In this document: positions 1 through 10,015 of the stretch, in pieces
Layout of the letters: every line of letters starts with the position of its first letter
Numbering within the stretch: the stretch's first letter is position 1
From: CAZRHR01 sp964599915
Lineage (GTDB): Bacteria > Bacteroidota > Bacteroidia > CAIKAF01
Assembly (NCBI GenBank): GCA_964599915.1
Contig: CAZRHR010000005.1
Location: 3,698-67,697, forward strand
Direction of reading: 5' to 3'
Length of the DNA: 64,000 nucleotides
Translations under genes and position numbers: made by a program
Notes under the pieces: generated by a model
Database searches by the model: none
The model's input: the letters and a program-made list of their open reading frames with translations, nothing else
Told to the model about the DNA's origin: nothing

Positions 1-1094
1 GCCTTGATGCGGTGATCTCGGATGTAGTAATTGTACCCCATGGCGGCTTGCGACCGCTCCGGATAAAAAGCCCGCGCGGATGCATCCGGCACATACGTAC
101 TATAACGTCCTACAATTTCTGAGCGTTTACTGAGCATATATCCCGCGGTAGCCATCCACCCATAGCCGGTAAATGGAACGACGTTTTCACTGGCCAGCGG
201 CGTGCGGGGTGCATGCCGGTAAAGTAATTCCCCCAAAACACTGAATCCTTTATATTTAAAGCATACATCCGTCATGGCGCTATACATGTCGGTGGGAACG
301 TCCAAGGGTCTGCCCAGCGTCCCTCCTGAAAATCTTGCGTTTTGGTTATAGTGTCCCACCACACCCACAGATAATTTGGGTTTGGTTTCTCGTTCCAAAT
401 CTCCTTCGGAATACGCTCCTCCATTTTTAAATTTTCCCAAGGGCAGGTATTCTAGTCTCAGGGTGTAGGCCAGGCCATTGTCAAACGAAACACCACCTCG
501 ACCATCGCCAACGGTTAAAGCGGTTTTTACGCCCAAATAATGATTTTTAGCTTTGAGGTCATAATACCCGAAAAAGCCGAAATCCCGGTCCAAGGTGAGG
601 AAGTTATTGGCCAAGCTGCGATCCGGCATTTGAAGATTTCCCGATGAGTTGACCCGTTGTCGGTTGCCCGGAAGTTTACTTTGACCAAAACCGAAATACA
701 GGTTTTTACGCGGAAAATAATAGACCATGGCGTCGCGAACCGGAAACGGGACGTCCCCATTGTCTAAGTTCATGTCGCTTTGGCTAAAGGAAAGCTGGAT
801 GTAGTAAGCCAGTTTCGGCGTGCCTACAAATCCATCGAAGCGCAAACGTAACCTTCTTACCCTGGCCTCAAATGATTCTATATGTAAGTCTTCTCCGCTG
901 GTGGAATACATGCCGAAACGGTTTTGCATCCTAAAGCGAAGGTTCATGAGAAATAAAGAATCTTTGGAGAAACTAATACCGTTCTCGACATTTAATAAGG
1001 GTTGTTCATCTGATTCCACCTGAGCTGCCAAAGGCAAGCATCCCAAGCATGTAAAGATGAATCCCCATAACCCATGGGAACTTATGCGCTTCAT
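1..1094 (-). CDS. Phosphate-selective-porin-like outer membrane protein (3' end outside window)
   Basis: I translated the minus strand from an ATG at 1094; the frame stays open to base 1, giving 364 residues with the C-terminus outside the window. Residues 1-24 form a signal peptide ending LPLAAQ. The mature part is full of alternating aromatic/polar beta strands, for example LRFRMQNRFGMYS, PKLAYYIQLSFSQSD and LYFGFGQSKLPGNRQRV. The last of these, a motif with Phe-Gly-Gln and Arg residues, is typical of the porin O/P (OprO/OprP-like) barrels common in Bacteroidota. The likely role is a barrel channel for small anions such as phosphate; the substrate is inferred from the family only. The gene lies 43 bases downstream of metG but has its own TAnnTTTG box five bases before the ATG. 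Confidence 0.8.
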   Translation of the reverse strand, partial: MKRISSHGLWGFIFTCLGCLPLAAQVESDEQPLLNVENGISFSKDSLFLMNLRFRMQNRFGMYSTSGEDLHIESFEARVRRLRLRFDGFVGTPKLAYYIQLSFSQSDMNLDNGDVPFPVRDAMVYYFPRKNLYFGFGQSKLPGNRQRVNSSGNLQMPDRSLANNFLTLDRDFGFFGYYDLKAKNHYLGVKTALTVGDGRGGVSFDNGLAYTLRLEYLPLGKFKNGGAYSEGDLERETKPKLSVGVVGHYNQNARFSGGTLGRPLDVPTDMYSAMTDVCFKYKGFSVLGELLYRHAPRTPLASENVVPFTGYGWMATAGYMLSKRSEIVGRYSTYVPDASARAFYPERSQAAMGYNYYIRDHRIK

Positions 1095-1099
1095 GCGAC

Positions 1100-1107
1100 C
1101 AAAGTTA
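1100..1107 (-). promoter_or_regulatory. TAnnTTTG -7 box of the porin gene
   Basis: The minus strand reads TAACTTTG, a perfect match to the Bacteroidota -7 consensus. Only five bases (gtcgc) separate it from the ATG at 1094, so transcription should begin at or beside the start codon. No clear -33 TTG is seen at the usual distance. Confidence 0.6.
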
Positions 1108-1137
1108 GGGAATTGTTATGGAAGCTGTTTTTGGAAA

Positions 1138-3237
1138 TCAAGCAATCACAGCGCCTGGCTGCGTAAGATTTTCCGGCGACATAAACACGAGTTTGCCATC
1201 GGGTTGTTCCGCCATCAGAATCATGCCTTCGCTTTCAATGCCTCTTAGTTTTCGTGGCGCTAAATTGATGAGCACACAAACTTGCTTACCTACGATTTCT
1301 TCCGGGGTATAATGGGCTGCGATGCCGGAAACCACCGTCCGCTGGTTTACCCCCACTTCTAGGGTGAGCTTTAATAATTTATCGGCTTTGGGAACACGCT
1401 CAGCAGCTAAAATAGTCCCGACCCGTAAATCGATTCGCGCAAAATCTTCATACGTGATGGTTTCCTTCGAAGGCGCCACTGCCATTTCTTGGTTGGTTTC
1501 TGCCGGTGTGTCTTGGGTGGGTGCTGCGGCCTGCGCCATGGCTTCTAATTTTTCCATTTGGGCTTGTACGTCGGTGTCTTCGATTTTCTTAAAAAGTATT
1601 TCCGGAGTATTTAGGGTGTGTCCCACTTCCCATTCAATGGGGGCATGCCACCCATAACTGGTTTTAGGGAGGCCCAGCATGGAAAAAATTTTCTTGGATG
1701 AAAAAGGTAAATACGGTTGCAATCCTGCACCAAGATGGGCAATCAAGCGCACCATATCTTCCAGCACCACCCGAACTTGATTTGGGTCGGTGGCAAACCG
1801 TTTCCAAGGTTCATTTTCTGTAAGGTACCGGTTCCCAAATCGGGCCAATTCCATCACATCCTGTAAGCCTTGTCGGAATTTATACTGGGAAATACTTTGG
1901 TCCAGCGCATCGTACATGGCGCCCACCTGTGCCTGTAATTTTTCATCTGAAAACTGTCCGGTGGATAGCAGTTTTCCTTCAAAATATTTGTGGTGTAAAA
2001 TCAGTACCCGGTGGATCAGGTTACCTAAAACGGCCACCAATTCTGAGTTCACACGGGTTTGATAATCTTTCCATGTAAATTCACTGTCGCCGGTTTCCGG
2101 TGCAATAGAGGTGAGTACATACCTGAGTTCGTCTTCTCTTTCCGGAAGATCGGTCAGGTATTCATGTAGCCAAACGGCGTGGTTTCTCGAGGTGGAAATT
2201 TTTTGTCCTTCTAAGTTCAAAAATTCATTGGCAGGTACATTGTCCGGTAAAATAAAGCCACCATGGGCTTTCAGCAGCATGGGGAAAATAATACAATGGA
2301 AAACGATGTTGTCTTTGCCAATAAAATGGATGAGTTTGGTGTCCGGATCGGTCCACCATTTTTCCCAAGGTTCTCCTTTTTCTTTGGCCCAGGCTTTGGT
2401 GGCAGAAATGTAACCAATGGGGGCATCGAGCCACACATAAAGCACTTTTCCTTCGGCACCAGGTAAAGGAACGGGAACGCCCCAGTCTAAATCGCGGGTC
2501 ATGGCCCTGGGCCGTAAACCTTCTTTGAGCCAGGCTTGGCATTGTCCGCGAACATTGGATTTCCAAGTTTCTGCCACATGGGTTTGAATGGGAAATGCCC
2601 TTCCGGGAAAATCACCTGTTTCTATCCAAGCTTTAATCCATGCTTCATGGTCTTGCATGGGCAAATACCAATGTTTGGTGGGCTTTTTGATGGGCGTAAC
2701 GCCACTTAAAGTACTTATAGGATTTCCTAAATCATTGGGATTTAGCGTGGAACCACATTTTTCACATTGGTCTCCATAGGCCGAAGGATGGGCACAGACG
2801 GGACAGGTGCCTGTAATGTAGCGATCCGCAAGGAATACATTGAATTCAGGATCAAAAAACTGGTCGGATACTTCTTCTGTAAAGACGCCTTTTTCGGCCA
2901 GTTTTAAGAAGAAATCTGAAGCTGTTTTTTTATGATGTTCGGCGGAGGTTCGGTCAAATACATCGAAATCAATGCCCAATTGTTTAAAGGCTACTTGATT
3001 GATGCCGTGGTATTTGTCAATGATTTCTTGGGGCGTAATGCCTTCTTTTCTAGCGCGTAGGGTAATGGCTGCGCCATGTTCATCCGAGCCGCAGATAAAG
3101 GCCACTTCATGGCCATGAAGCCGTTGGTGACGAACAAAAATATCTGCAGGCAAATAGGCTCCGGCCAAATGGCCAATATGCAATGGGCCATTGGCATAAG
3201 GCAAGGCCGCCGTTATGGTAAAACGCTTGATGGACAT
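1138..3237 (-). CDS. metG: Methionyl-tRNA synthetase
   Basis: This 699-residue protein charges tRNA-Met with methionine in the cytoplasm. The class I HIGH motif is intact (His20-Ile-Gly-His23, after ALPYANGPL). The KMSKS loop appears as KISTS at residues 346-350. A zinc knuckle of the CxxC...CxxC type (CPVC and CEKC) sits in the connective-peptide region near residues 145-160. The C-terminal 110 residues or so are an EMAP-II/Trbp-like OB-fold tRNA-binding domain (DLRVGTI...ADKLLKL...VVSGIA), as in dimeric bacterial MetRS. A roughly 45-residue Ala/Glu/Thr-rich linker (AQAAAPTQDTPAETNQ) precedes it. Start choice is supported by a perfect TATCTTTG box four bases upstream of the ATG. Confidence 0.97.
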   Translation of the reverse strand: MSIKRFTITAALPYANGPLHIGHLAGAYLPADIFVRHQRLHGHEVAFICGSDEHGAAITLRARKEGITPQEIIDKYHGINQVAFKQLGIDFDVFDRTSAEHHKKTASDFFLKLAEKGVFTEEVSDQFFDPEFNVFLADRYITGTCPVCAHPSAYGDQCEKCGSTLNPNDLGNPISTLSGVTPIKKPTKHWYLPMQDHEAWIKAWIETGDFPGRAFPIQTHVAETWKSNVRGQCQAWLKEGLRPRAMTRDLDWGVPVPLPGAEGKVLYVWLDAPIGYISATKAWAKEKGEPWEKWWTDPDTKLIHFIGKDNIVFHCIIFPMLLKAHGGFILPDNVPANEFLNLEGQKISTSRNHAVWLHEYLTDLPEREDELRYVLTSIAPETGDSEFTWKDYQTRVNSELVAVLGNLIHRVLILHHKYFEGKLLSTGQFSDEKLQAQVGAMYDALDQSISQYKFRQGLQDVMELARFGNRYLTENEPWKRFATDPNQVRVVLEDMVRLIAHLGAGLQPYLPFSSKKIFSMLGLPKTSYGWHAPIEWEVGHTLNTPEILFKKIEDTDVQAQMEKLEAMAQAAAPTQDTPAETNQEMAVAPSKETITYEDFARIDLRVGTILAAERVPKADKLLKLTLEVGVNQRTVVSGIAAHYTPEEIVGKQVCVLINLAPRKLRGIESEGMILMAEQPDGKLVFMSPENLTQPGAVIA

Positions 3238-3241
3238 AGGA

Positions 3242-3249
3242 CAAAGATA
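3242..3249 (-). promoter_or_regulatory. TAnnTTTG -7 box of metG
   Basis: The minus strand reads TATCTTTG, then tcct, then the metG ATG. The box is a perfect consensus match and its four-base spacing predicts an essentially leaderless transcript. Confidence 0.65.
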
Positions 3250-3270
3250 AGGGAGGAAAGGGTTGGGTGA

Positions 3271-5460
3271 TTAATTTCCCAAATCTGAAATAAATTTTAC
3301 CCGAATGAGCCGCAATTCATCTTCTTCATAAACGTCGCCATACTCATCGATAAGTACTTGTACATCTGCGGATTCTGAATTTCTGAGCAGGTCATACATG
3401 TCCTCTACATCATCGCTATCTACCTTGTCACCAAGGAAATAACTTAGGTCGATGCGTGTGCCTGTATTCACAATGCCTTCCAGTTCATGGGCCAATTCTG
3501 CCATGCTCATGCCTTTGTTACGGGCAAAATCGTCCAATGGGATTTTCCGGTCAATGGCATGGATCACGGCCACTTTCATATCGGATTTGTTGGCTACGGA
3601 TTTCACCACGACTTCTCCGGGCCGCTCTACTTCGTGGGTTTCCACGTAGTGGGCAATCAAATCTGCGAAAGCTTGTCCGAATTTTTTGGCTTTTCCTTCA
3701 CCTACCCCATTGATTTTTTGAAGTTCATCTAAGGTAATAGGGTAGTGGGTTGCCATTTCCTCGAGGGTGGGATCCTGAAAAATGACAAAAGGCGGAAGTT
3801 TCATTTTCCTGGCCATGTCCTTTCTCTGGTCTTTGAGCAAGGCCATCAGGGTTTGGTCCAAGGCGCCGGCACCTTTTTCCCGATGCAAAATTTCTGCCTC
3901 TTCCGCTTCTTCGTCAAAATCCCGGTCTAAGGTGAAAGCCAATGACCACGGATTTTTTAGAAAAGCCTGACCTTCAGGACCAAGGTATATGGTGCCGTAG
4001 TTTTCTATTTCTTTGGCCAGCAAGTTATGTACCAACGCTTGGCGAATGACCGCATGCCAAAATTTATCATTTTTTTCTGCCCCTTTCCCAAACACTTCCA
4101 ATTGGTCGTGCTTGTAAGTTTTTACGCTATTAGATAAGATTCCGCAAAGTACTTCCACCAAATGTTTGGCTTTGAAGCGTCCCCGAAGCATGCCAATGGT
4201 TTCCAACACTTGGGTGACATAAGGTGCCGCTTCGAAAGTGGTTTTTGGGTGAACGCAATTGTCACACATTCCACAATGGGCCTCGTTGTAGGATTCCCCA
4301 AAATAGTGGAGCAAGGCTTTTCTTCGGCAAGAAGAGGTTTCCGCAAAAGCGACCACTTCTTGCATCAGGAGCTTGTTAATTTCTTGTTCGGCTACGGGTT
4401 TTCCGGCCAGCAGCTTTTCTAGTTTGACGATGTCATTATAATCATAAAACGCCACACATTTTCCTTCTCCACCATCTCGTCCGGCTCTACCTGTTTCCTG
4501 GTAATACGATTCCAAACTTTTCGGAATGTCATGGTGTAGGATAAACCGAATATCCGGTTTATCGATGCCCATACCAAAAGCAATGGTGGCTACAATCACT
4601 TCTACTTGCTCATGCAAAAACAAATCCTGGTTTTTGGATCGGGTTTTTGAATCTAAGCCTGCATGATAGGGTACGGCATTTACTCCATTCACCACGAGGG
4701 TTTCCGCGAGTTCTTCTACTTTTCTTCGGCTTTGGCAATAGACAATACCGGATTTGCCAGGGTTCGCTTTTACATACCGGATAATATCTCTGCTCACTTC
4801 TTTTTTGGGCCGGATCTCATAATAAAGATTGGGCCGGTTAAAGGAATCTTTATAAATGGTGGCATCGGTCATGCCCAAGTTTTTCAGGATGTCATGCTGA
4901 ACTTTGGGTGTGGCAGTGGCCGTGAGTGCGATGATAGGAACCCTGTCTATTTCTTCAATGATGGGGCGTAGCCGACGATATTCCGGACGGAAATCGTGTC
5001 CCCATTCGGAAATGCAATGGGCCTCATCAATGGCAAAAAAGGAAATTTGAATGGATTGAAGAAATTGGACGTTTTCCTCTTTGGTCAAAGATTCCGGCGC
5101 CACATAAAGGATTTTCGTTAAGCCCGATACAATATCTGCTTTTACCTTTTCACGGTCGGATTTAGATAGTGATGAATTGAAAAAGTGCGCAATACCGTCG
5201 TCCTCACCATGGCCACGGATGGAGTCCACCTGATTTTTCATCAAAGCAATCAATGGACTAACTACGATGGCCGTGCCCGGCGAAATTAGGGCTGGAAGTT
5301 GGTAGCACAAAGACTTACCGCCTCCGGTGGGCATAATCACAAACGTGTCCTGACCATCCAATATAGTTTGGATGATTTTCTCCTGCTGGCCTTTAAAAGC
5401 TTCGAAACCGAAATACTTTTTAAGCTGTACTCCTAACGATATATCTGCAACCTCACTCAT
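3271..5460 (-). CDS. recQ: ATP-dependent DNA helicase RecQ
   Basis: This is a 3'-5' superfamily 2 helicase for recombination and replication-fork repair. Walker A is MPTGGGKS (residues 43-50). Walker B is of the DEAH type (AIDEAHCISEWGHDFR), and motif VI reads QETGRAGRDG. The RecQ-C zinc site is visible as CRRKALLHYF followed by CGMCDNC. An HRDC-like helical domain follows around residues 540-610 (LPPFVIFQDPTLEEMA...INGVGEGKAKKFG). At 729 residues it is longer than the roughly 610-residue E. coli enzyme. The extra 110 or so residues are an acidic helix-turn-helix-like tail that I recall from Bacteroidota RecQ proteins. The 130-base AT-rich leader upstream shows no perfect promoter box. Confidence 0.96.
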   Translation of the reverse strand: MSEVADISLGVQLKKYFGFEAFKGQQEKIIQTILDGQDTFVIMPTGGGKSLCYQLPALISPGTAIVVSPLIALMKNQVDSIRGHGEDDGIAHFFNSSLSKSDREKVKADIVSGLTKILYVAPESLTKEENVQFLQSIQISFFAIDEAHCISEWGHDFRPEYRRLRPIIEEIDRVPIIALTATATPKVQHDILKNLGMTDATIYKDSFNRPNLYYEIRPKKEVSRDIIRYVKANPGKSGIVYCQSRRKVEELAETLVVNGVNAVPYHAGLDSKTRSKNQDLFLHEQVEVIVATIAFGMGIDKPDIRFILHHDIPKSLESYYQETGRAGRDGGEGKCVAFYDYNDIVKLEKLLAGKPVAEQEINKLLMQEVVAFAETSSCRRKALLHYFGESYNEAHCGMCDNCVHPKTTFEAAPYVTQVLETIGMLRGRFKAKHLVEVLCGILSNSVKTYKHDQLEVFGKGAEKNDKFWHAVIRQALVHNLLAKEIENYGTIYLGPEGQAFLKNPWSLAFTLDRDFDEEAEEAEILHREKGAGALDQTLMALLKDQRKDMARKMKLPPFVIFQDPTLEEMATHYPITLDELQKINGVGEGKAKKFGQAFADLIAHYVETHEVERPGEVVVKSVANKSDMKVAVIHAIDRKIPLDDFARNKGMSMAELAHELEGIVNTGTRIDLSYFLGDKVDSDDVEDMYDLLRNSESADVQVLIDEYGDVYEEDELRLIRVKFISDLGN

Positions 5461-5590
5461 GAATACCTCTTGTTCTCTTCTTTTCCTAATTAAGTTAAAC
5501 GCTGCATATATTGAAATCTTGTGAATAACACCAGATTTTTTTTACAACATTATCTTAAAACCTCGTATCCTAAATTTAACTAAACAATAT

Positions 5591-7777
5591 TTAATTTCCA
5601 AATTTTAGATGTCGGTTTAGGTGCGTGGTGATTTTTTCCATCAAATGCAACCTGTCTGGCCCTACTACGTTGTGTTTGTGGGTGGGATAAAGGAATAAGT
5701 CTACCGGCTTATTCTTGGCAATGCAGGCTTGAACAAACTCCATGGCATGTTGGGGAACCACTACATCATCCTGTGCGCCATGAATCACCAAAATGGGCAT
5801 GTTTACTTGTGCCGCTTTTCCTGTGAGCGCGGTGCGTGCATAACCTTCAGGATTTTCTTGAGGGGTATCCATATAGCGTTCACCATACATTACTTCATAC
5901 CATTTCCAATCGACCACCGGGCCGCCGGCTACGCCACAAGCAAATGTTTTAGGATATTTGGTTAGCATGGATAAAGTCATGAAACCACCATAACTCCACC
6001 CATGTACCCCGATGCGGGTGCTATCTGTTTCAGGTAAAGTTTTTAGATACTTGACCCCTTCCATTTGGTCGGCGACTTCTGCCACACCAAGATTCCGGTG
6101 TATCACGGACTCAAAATCATATCCACGATGCGCTGACCCTCGATTGTCCAACGTGAACACCACATAACCCTGCATGGCCATGTAATAATCCCATAAGCGT
6201 GCACCTTGTAACCAACCATTGGTGATCATTTGGGCGTGCGGACCTCCATACACATAAATAAGTACAGGTTTTTTCTTTCCCGGATTCACGCGTTCATCAA
6301 TGATGAGGCGACCATATAACGGTGTTTTTCCATCGGCGGCCATCACCGTTATCACTTTTGCTTTGGGCAAAACAAGTCCGGCTTTGGCAAAAGGAGAGGG
6401 CGCGGTGTACACTTGGATGGGCTTTTTCCCAATGGAAACCATATACGCTTCATAGGGCGATCCGGGGTGGTTCCCTTCCATCCAAACCTGTTTTCCGTCC
6501 GGGGAGAGTTGGGCAGTCCACATACCGGGTCCGGGATCCAGACGGGTCCATTTTCCAGATTTTACTTCCAGCCACTCAATGTTCCTATCCAAGGGGGAAG
6601 AACGCGTAGTTTGCAGTAAAAGATGGGTGCCCTCAGGATGAACACCTAAGATATCTACCACCTCAAAATCTCCATGGGTTAGGTTTTTTATTAGTTTTCC
6701 ATCCTTGTGATACAAGTAAAGGTGATTGAATCCGGAACGTTCACTATGCCAAACCAATACGTCTGGTTGTCTGGGTAAAAAGGTAATCGGATGCTCCGGT
6801 TCTACCCAGGCTTTGGCGGTTTCGGTGAAAAGGGTACGTTTGGCCAAACCGGTTTTGGGGTCAAATGCCCGCAATTCTAAAGTGTCCTGTCCCCGGTTGA
6901 GTACCCCAACGTAGATTTCGTCACCTGTGGCATTCCAGGTTACGGACGTGAGGTATTGATCTACAGGGCCTTTTACGTGTAAGTAAATGGTTTCCTGGGT
7001 TTGGGCATCGAAAATGCCAATTTTCACTTGTTCACTGGTCTCACCAGCCATGGGGTAACGAATAGGCGTCTGCTGGGCGATTCGTGTATCCGTAACGACC
7101 AAAGGATATTCTGCCACCATGCTTTCATCCTTGCGGTAAAAGGCCAGCTTTTTTCCTGCGGGAGAAAAAAACATCCCCTTTTGAATGCCGAATTCCTGCC
7201 GATGTACATAACCTGAACCAGATACAACACCTGGATTTTGTTCAAAGGTGACGGGTTGAGGTTCAGTTATGCCTGGTTTAATTAAAAAAATATTGGCACC
7301 ACGTGTATACACGGTGTAGCCGGAAACCTCATGGAATTGTTCGTCATTTCCGCCTTCAGGAATTTGGATGATACCAGCCGGGATGTTGGACACTTGGGGT
7401 AAACATCCGGGACAAGGCAGGCTCCATTTTTCTTTTAATGAAACCACCCAGCGCTCGCCTTTTACCCGAAAACTCACCAATTCAGGCGTGAGCCATTGCA
7501 AGAGCGGGATGCGTGGCACGGCTAATCCGGTGGCTTTTTTAAACATGTCCAAAGTGGAAAGCATGGTTTTTTGCCCATTGTTTTGAATGGCCCACAGGGT
7601 GTCACGGTGCATCACGGTGAACTGCTGGGGTGAACGCCATGTGCCGCCGTACATGCGCTCAGTACGGTAGACATCGCCTTGCCCAAGGGTCGCATCGCGC
7701 AAAGTCAGGTTAGATTGTGCGGATACGCTTTCAAAACAAAGGAACGCAAGTCCCCAAAAGATGGCTTTCCTGGTCAT
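5591..7777 (-). CDS. S9 family prolyl oligopeptidase / dipeptidyl-peptidase IV-like
   Basis: A 728-residue secreted serine peptidase with a signal peptide (cleavage after FESVSAQ, about residue 21). The N-terminal part is a DPP-IV-type beta propeller (repeats such as FLPRQPDVLVWHSERSGFNHLYLY). The C-terminal part is an alpha/beta-hydrolase with the nucleophile elbow GWSYGG (Ser595), the acid in HGAQDDVVVP and the histidine in YPTHKHNV. Family members remove Xaa-Pro or similar dipeptides from the N-terminus of peptides in the periplasm or at the cell surface. The start lies three bases after the AMP nucleosidase stop, so the two are almost certainly co-transcribed. Exact substrate specificity (DPP IV versus a related S9 enzyme) cannot be read from the sequence. 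Confidence 0.92.
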   Translation of the reverse strand: MTRKAIFWGLAFLCFESVSAQSNLTLRDATLGQGDVYRTERMYGGTWRSPQQFTVMHRDTLWAIQNNGQKTMLSTLDMFKKATGLAVPRIPLLQWLTPELVSFRVKGERWVVSLKEKWSLPCPGCLPQVSNIPAGIIQIPEGGNDEQFHEVSGYTVYTRGANIFLIKPGITEPQPVTFEQNPGVVSGSGYVHRQEFGIQKGMFFSPAGKKLAFYRKDESMVAEYPLVVTDTRIAQQTPIRYPMAGETSEQVKIGIFDAQTQETIYLHVKGPVDQYLTSVTWNATGDEIYVGVLNRGQDTLELRAFDPKTGLAKRTLFTETAKAWVEPEHPITFLPRQPDVLVWHSERSGFNHLYLYHKDGKLIKNLTHGDFEVVDILGVHPEGTHLLLQTTRSSPLDRNIEWLEVKSGKWTRLDPGPGMWTAQLSPDGKQVWMEGNHPGSPYEAYMVSIGKKPIQVYTAPSPFAKAGLVLPKAKVITVMAADGKTPLYGRLIIDERVNPGKKKPVLIYVYGGPHAQMITNGWLQGARLWDYYMAMQGYVVFTLDNRGSAHRGYDFESVIHRNLGVAEVADQMEGVKYLKTLPETDSTRIGVHGWSYGGFMTLSMLTKYPKTFACGVAGGPVVDWKWYEVMYGERYMDTPQENPEGYARTALTGKAAQVNMPILVIHGAQDDVVVPQHAMEFVQACIAKNKPVDLFLYPTHKHNVVGPDRLHLMEKITTHLNRHLKFGN

Positions 7778-7780
7778 GTG

Positions 7781-8551
7781 TTAGTCGAATCGAAGGTGTT
7801 TTACAGATTCTCCGGAGTCTCTGAGCTCCCGGAGGGCTTCAATGCCAATGTTGAGGTGTTGTTCGGCAAATTTGCTGGTGACCTGCTTGTCGTTGGCGGC
7901 TGTTTTTACGCCTTCCGGAACCAATGGGTTGTCAGAAACCAGTAGAAGTGCGCCGTGTGGAATAGAGTTGGCAAAGCCGGTGGTGAAGATGGTGGCGGTT
8001 TCCATATCAATGGCGGTGGCTCTGATTTCCCTGAGGTAATCTTTGAACTTGATGTCATGTTCCCAAACCCTACGGTTGGTGGTATACACGGTTCCGGTCC
8101 AATAATCGGCTTCAAATTTCCGGATCATCGCTGAAACCGCCATTTGAAGTCGGAAAGAAGGCAAAGCCGGCACCTCGGGCGGGAGGTAGTCATTAGAGGT
8201 TCCTTCTCCCCGAATCGCTGCAATCGGTAAAACCAAATCTCCAATTTTGGTTTTTTTCAACCCGCCTGTTTTTCCAAGAAAAAGGACGGCTCTGGGCTGT
8301 ACCGCACTCAGCAAGTCCATCACGGTAGCCGCCATGGCCGATCCCATTCCGAAATTTACTATGGTGATGTTTTCAGCAGTAGCCGTTTGCATCGGCTTAT
8401 CTTTTCCATATACTTCTACCCCAAATTTTTCTGCAAATTTGTACACGTAATTGTGGAAATTTACCAAAAGGATAAATTGGCCAAAGGCCTCCAGAGGCGT
8501 TCCCGTGTATCTGGGTAGCCAATCTTTTACAATTTCTTCTTTGGTTTCCAT
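7781..8551 (-). CDS. amn: AMP nucleosidase
   Basis: A 256-residue cytoplasmic protein of the purine/uridine phosphorylase fold. It matches the short AMP nucleosidase type, which hydrolyses AMP to adenine and ribose 5-phosphate and so affects adenylate pools and purine salvage. Diagnostic stretches are the nucleoside-binding core (NFGMGSAMAATVMDLL, LFLGKTGGLKK), the acidic IDMETATIF segment that contacts ribose, and SDNPLVPEGVKT near the C-terminus. The short form lacks the extra N-terminal domain of the roughly 480-residue E. coli Amn. It is the first gene of a two-gene unit with the S9 peptidase and is divergent from the M28 peptidase gene with only 34 bases between starts. Confidence 0.88.
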   Translation of the reverse strand: METKEEIVKDWLPRYTGTPLEAFGQFILLVNFHNYVYKFAEKFGVEVYGKDKPMQTATAENITIVNFGMGSAMAATVMDLLSAVQPRAVLFLGKTGGLKKTKIGDLVLPIAAIRGEGTSNDYLPPEVPALPSFRLQMAVSAMIRKFEADYWTGTVYTTNRRVWEHDIKFKDYLREIRATAIDMETATIFTTGFANSIPHGALLLVSDNPLVPEGVKTAANDKQVTSKFAEQHLNIGIEALRELRDSGESVKHLRFD

Positions 8552-8585
8552 GCGATATCTTTAGTGTTCATTTGATAGACGACAA

Positions 8586-10001
8586 ATGTCCGAGAATTTG
8601 AATAATAATACGAAAATACCAAGGGTTCGTGTAAGGAACGAGGTAATATTGGTGTTTTTTTTATGTATAGGTTGGCAAGCGGCCGCCCAAGAAGATTCCT
8701 TACGGCTTCGTGCATTGTATGATGCAGCCCTCACCAGAGGGAAAGCCTACTTAAATTTATATGCTTTATGTAAAGAAGCACCGGGCAGATTGTCCGGTTC
8801 ACCTGCGGCAGAAAAGGCGGTTCAACTCACCGCTCGTCAATTAAGAGAGGCCGGCGCAGACTCGGTGTGGCTTCAACCTGTAATGGTGCCCAAATGGACC
8901 CGCGGTGAAGTTGAGAAACTTAGTGCCGAAGTCGATGGAAAATCCTTGGTGTTTCAAGCATGTGCTTTAGGTAACAGCGTTGGAACGAAAGGTGTTTTAA
9001 AAGCAAAGGTGGTGATGGTTCCCAACCTTGATGCCTTAAAAACCATGCCTAGGGCCGCTATAGAAGGCCGAATCGTATTTTTTTACCAAGCCCCGGATCC
9101 CAAGCATGTAGATACTTTTCATGCATATGGCGGTTGTGCCGGCAGCCGATTGTATGGTGCGGATGCGGCCGCAGAAAAAGGAGCGGTTGCCATAGTGCTC
9201 CACTCTTTAACGTTGGCCCAGCATGGCCATGCCCATACCGGAACTTTGATTTACAAACAGATGGCCAAAGCCATTCCAGGGATGGCTCTTAGTCCCATTG
9301 CCGCAAAGGCTTTAAGAACCGCATTGACATCTCACCCGGATTTGGAACTGCACATGGAAATGGATTGTCAAAACCATGGCATGGTGCCTTCTTTCAATGT
9401 GATTGGCGAGCGGTATGGAAGAGAAAAACCGGATGAATGGGTAGTGGTAGGAGGCCATTTGGACAGCTGGGACAATGGGGAAGGTGCCCATGACGATGGC
9501 GCCGGCGTGGTGCATGCGATTGAAACCATTCATTTATTCCACACCCTTAAACTTAGGCCCCGCCGGTCCGTTCGTGCCGTGTTGTTTATGAATGAAGAAA
9601 ATGGAGCGTATGGCGCCTATGCATATGCGGAGTTTGCCAAAAGACAGAAACATGTTTTTGCCTTAGAATCCGATCGGGGCGGATTTACTCCACGTGGTTT
9701 TACCCTAGAAACGGATACACCGGAAGGGAAAAAGGCCTTGGCCAAAATGCAAAGCTGGGCGCCCTTATTTGCACCTTACCTCCTTCATATTTTATCTTCC
9801 GGCGGAAGTGGAGTAGATGTAGGAAAAATGCGTGGCCAAGGTTGTGTATTGGGCGGATTTATTCCGGATTCACAGCGATATTTCGATCACCACCACGCGC
9901 CTACGGATGCGTTTGAGTCGGTGCATAAACGAGAATTAGAGTTGGGGTCAGCGGCCATTGCCAGTTTAGTATGGTTGGTGGCTGAACATGGATGGGATTA
10001 A
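8586..10001 (+). CDS. M28 family zinc aminopeptidase / carboxypeptidase Q-like
   Basis: A 471-residue secreted metallopeptidase. A polar N-terminus is followed by a hydrophobic signal segment (VILVFFLCIGWQAAAQ). The mid-region carries a protease-associated (PA) insertion around residues 130-230. The catalytic M28 core shows the metal ligands: GGHLDSWDNG (His/Asp), the HDDGAG aspartate, the MNEENGAYG acidic pair, the ESDRGG acidic position and a C-terminal histidine in DHHHAPTD. The family removes N-terminal residues or cleaves dipeptides; carboxypeptidase Q (plasma glutamate carboxypeptidase) is the closest type I recognise. A near-consensus box TATCTTTA lies at 8556-8563, 22 bases before the ATG. 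With the S9, S46 and S1-like enzymes it fits a peptide-feeding lifestyle. Confidence 0.9.
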   Translation: MSENLNNNTKIPRVRVRNEVILVFFLCIGWQAAAQEDSLRLRALYDAALTRGKAYLNLYALCKEAPGRLSGSPAAEKAVQLTARQLREAGADSVWLQPVMVPKWTRGEVEKLSAEVDGKSLVFQACALGNSVGTKGVLKAKVVMVPNLDALKTMPRAAIEGRIVFFYQAPDPKHVDTFHAYGGCAGSRLYGADAAAEKGAVAIVLHSLTLAQHGHAHTGTLIYKQMAKAIPGMALSPIAAKALRTALTSHPDLELHMEMDCQNHGMVPSFNVIGERYGREKPDEWVVVGGHLDSWDNGEGAHDDGAGVVHAIETIHLFHTLKLRPRRSVRAVLFMNEENGAYGAYAYAEFAKRQKHVFALESDRGGFTPRGFTLETDTPEGKKALAKMQSWAPLFAPYLLHILSSGGSGVDVGKMRGQGCVLGGFIPDSQRYFDHHHAPTDAFESVHKRELELGSAAIASLVWLVAEHGWD

Positions 10002-10015
10002 GCTGTTGTATCAAA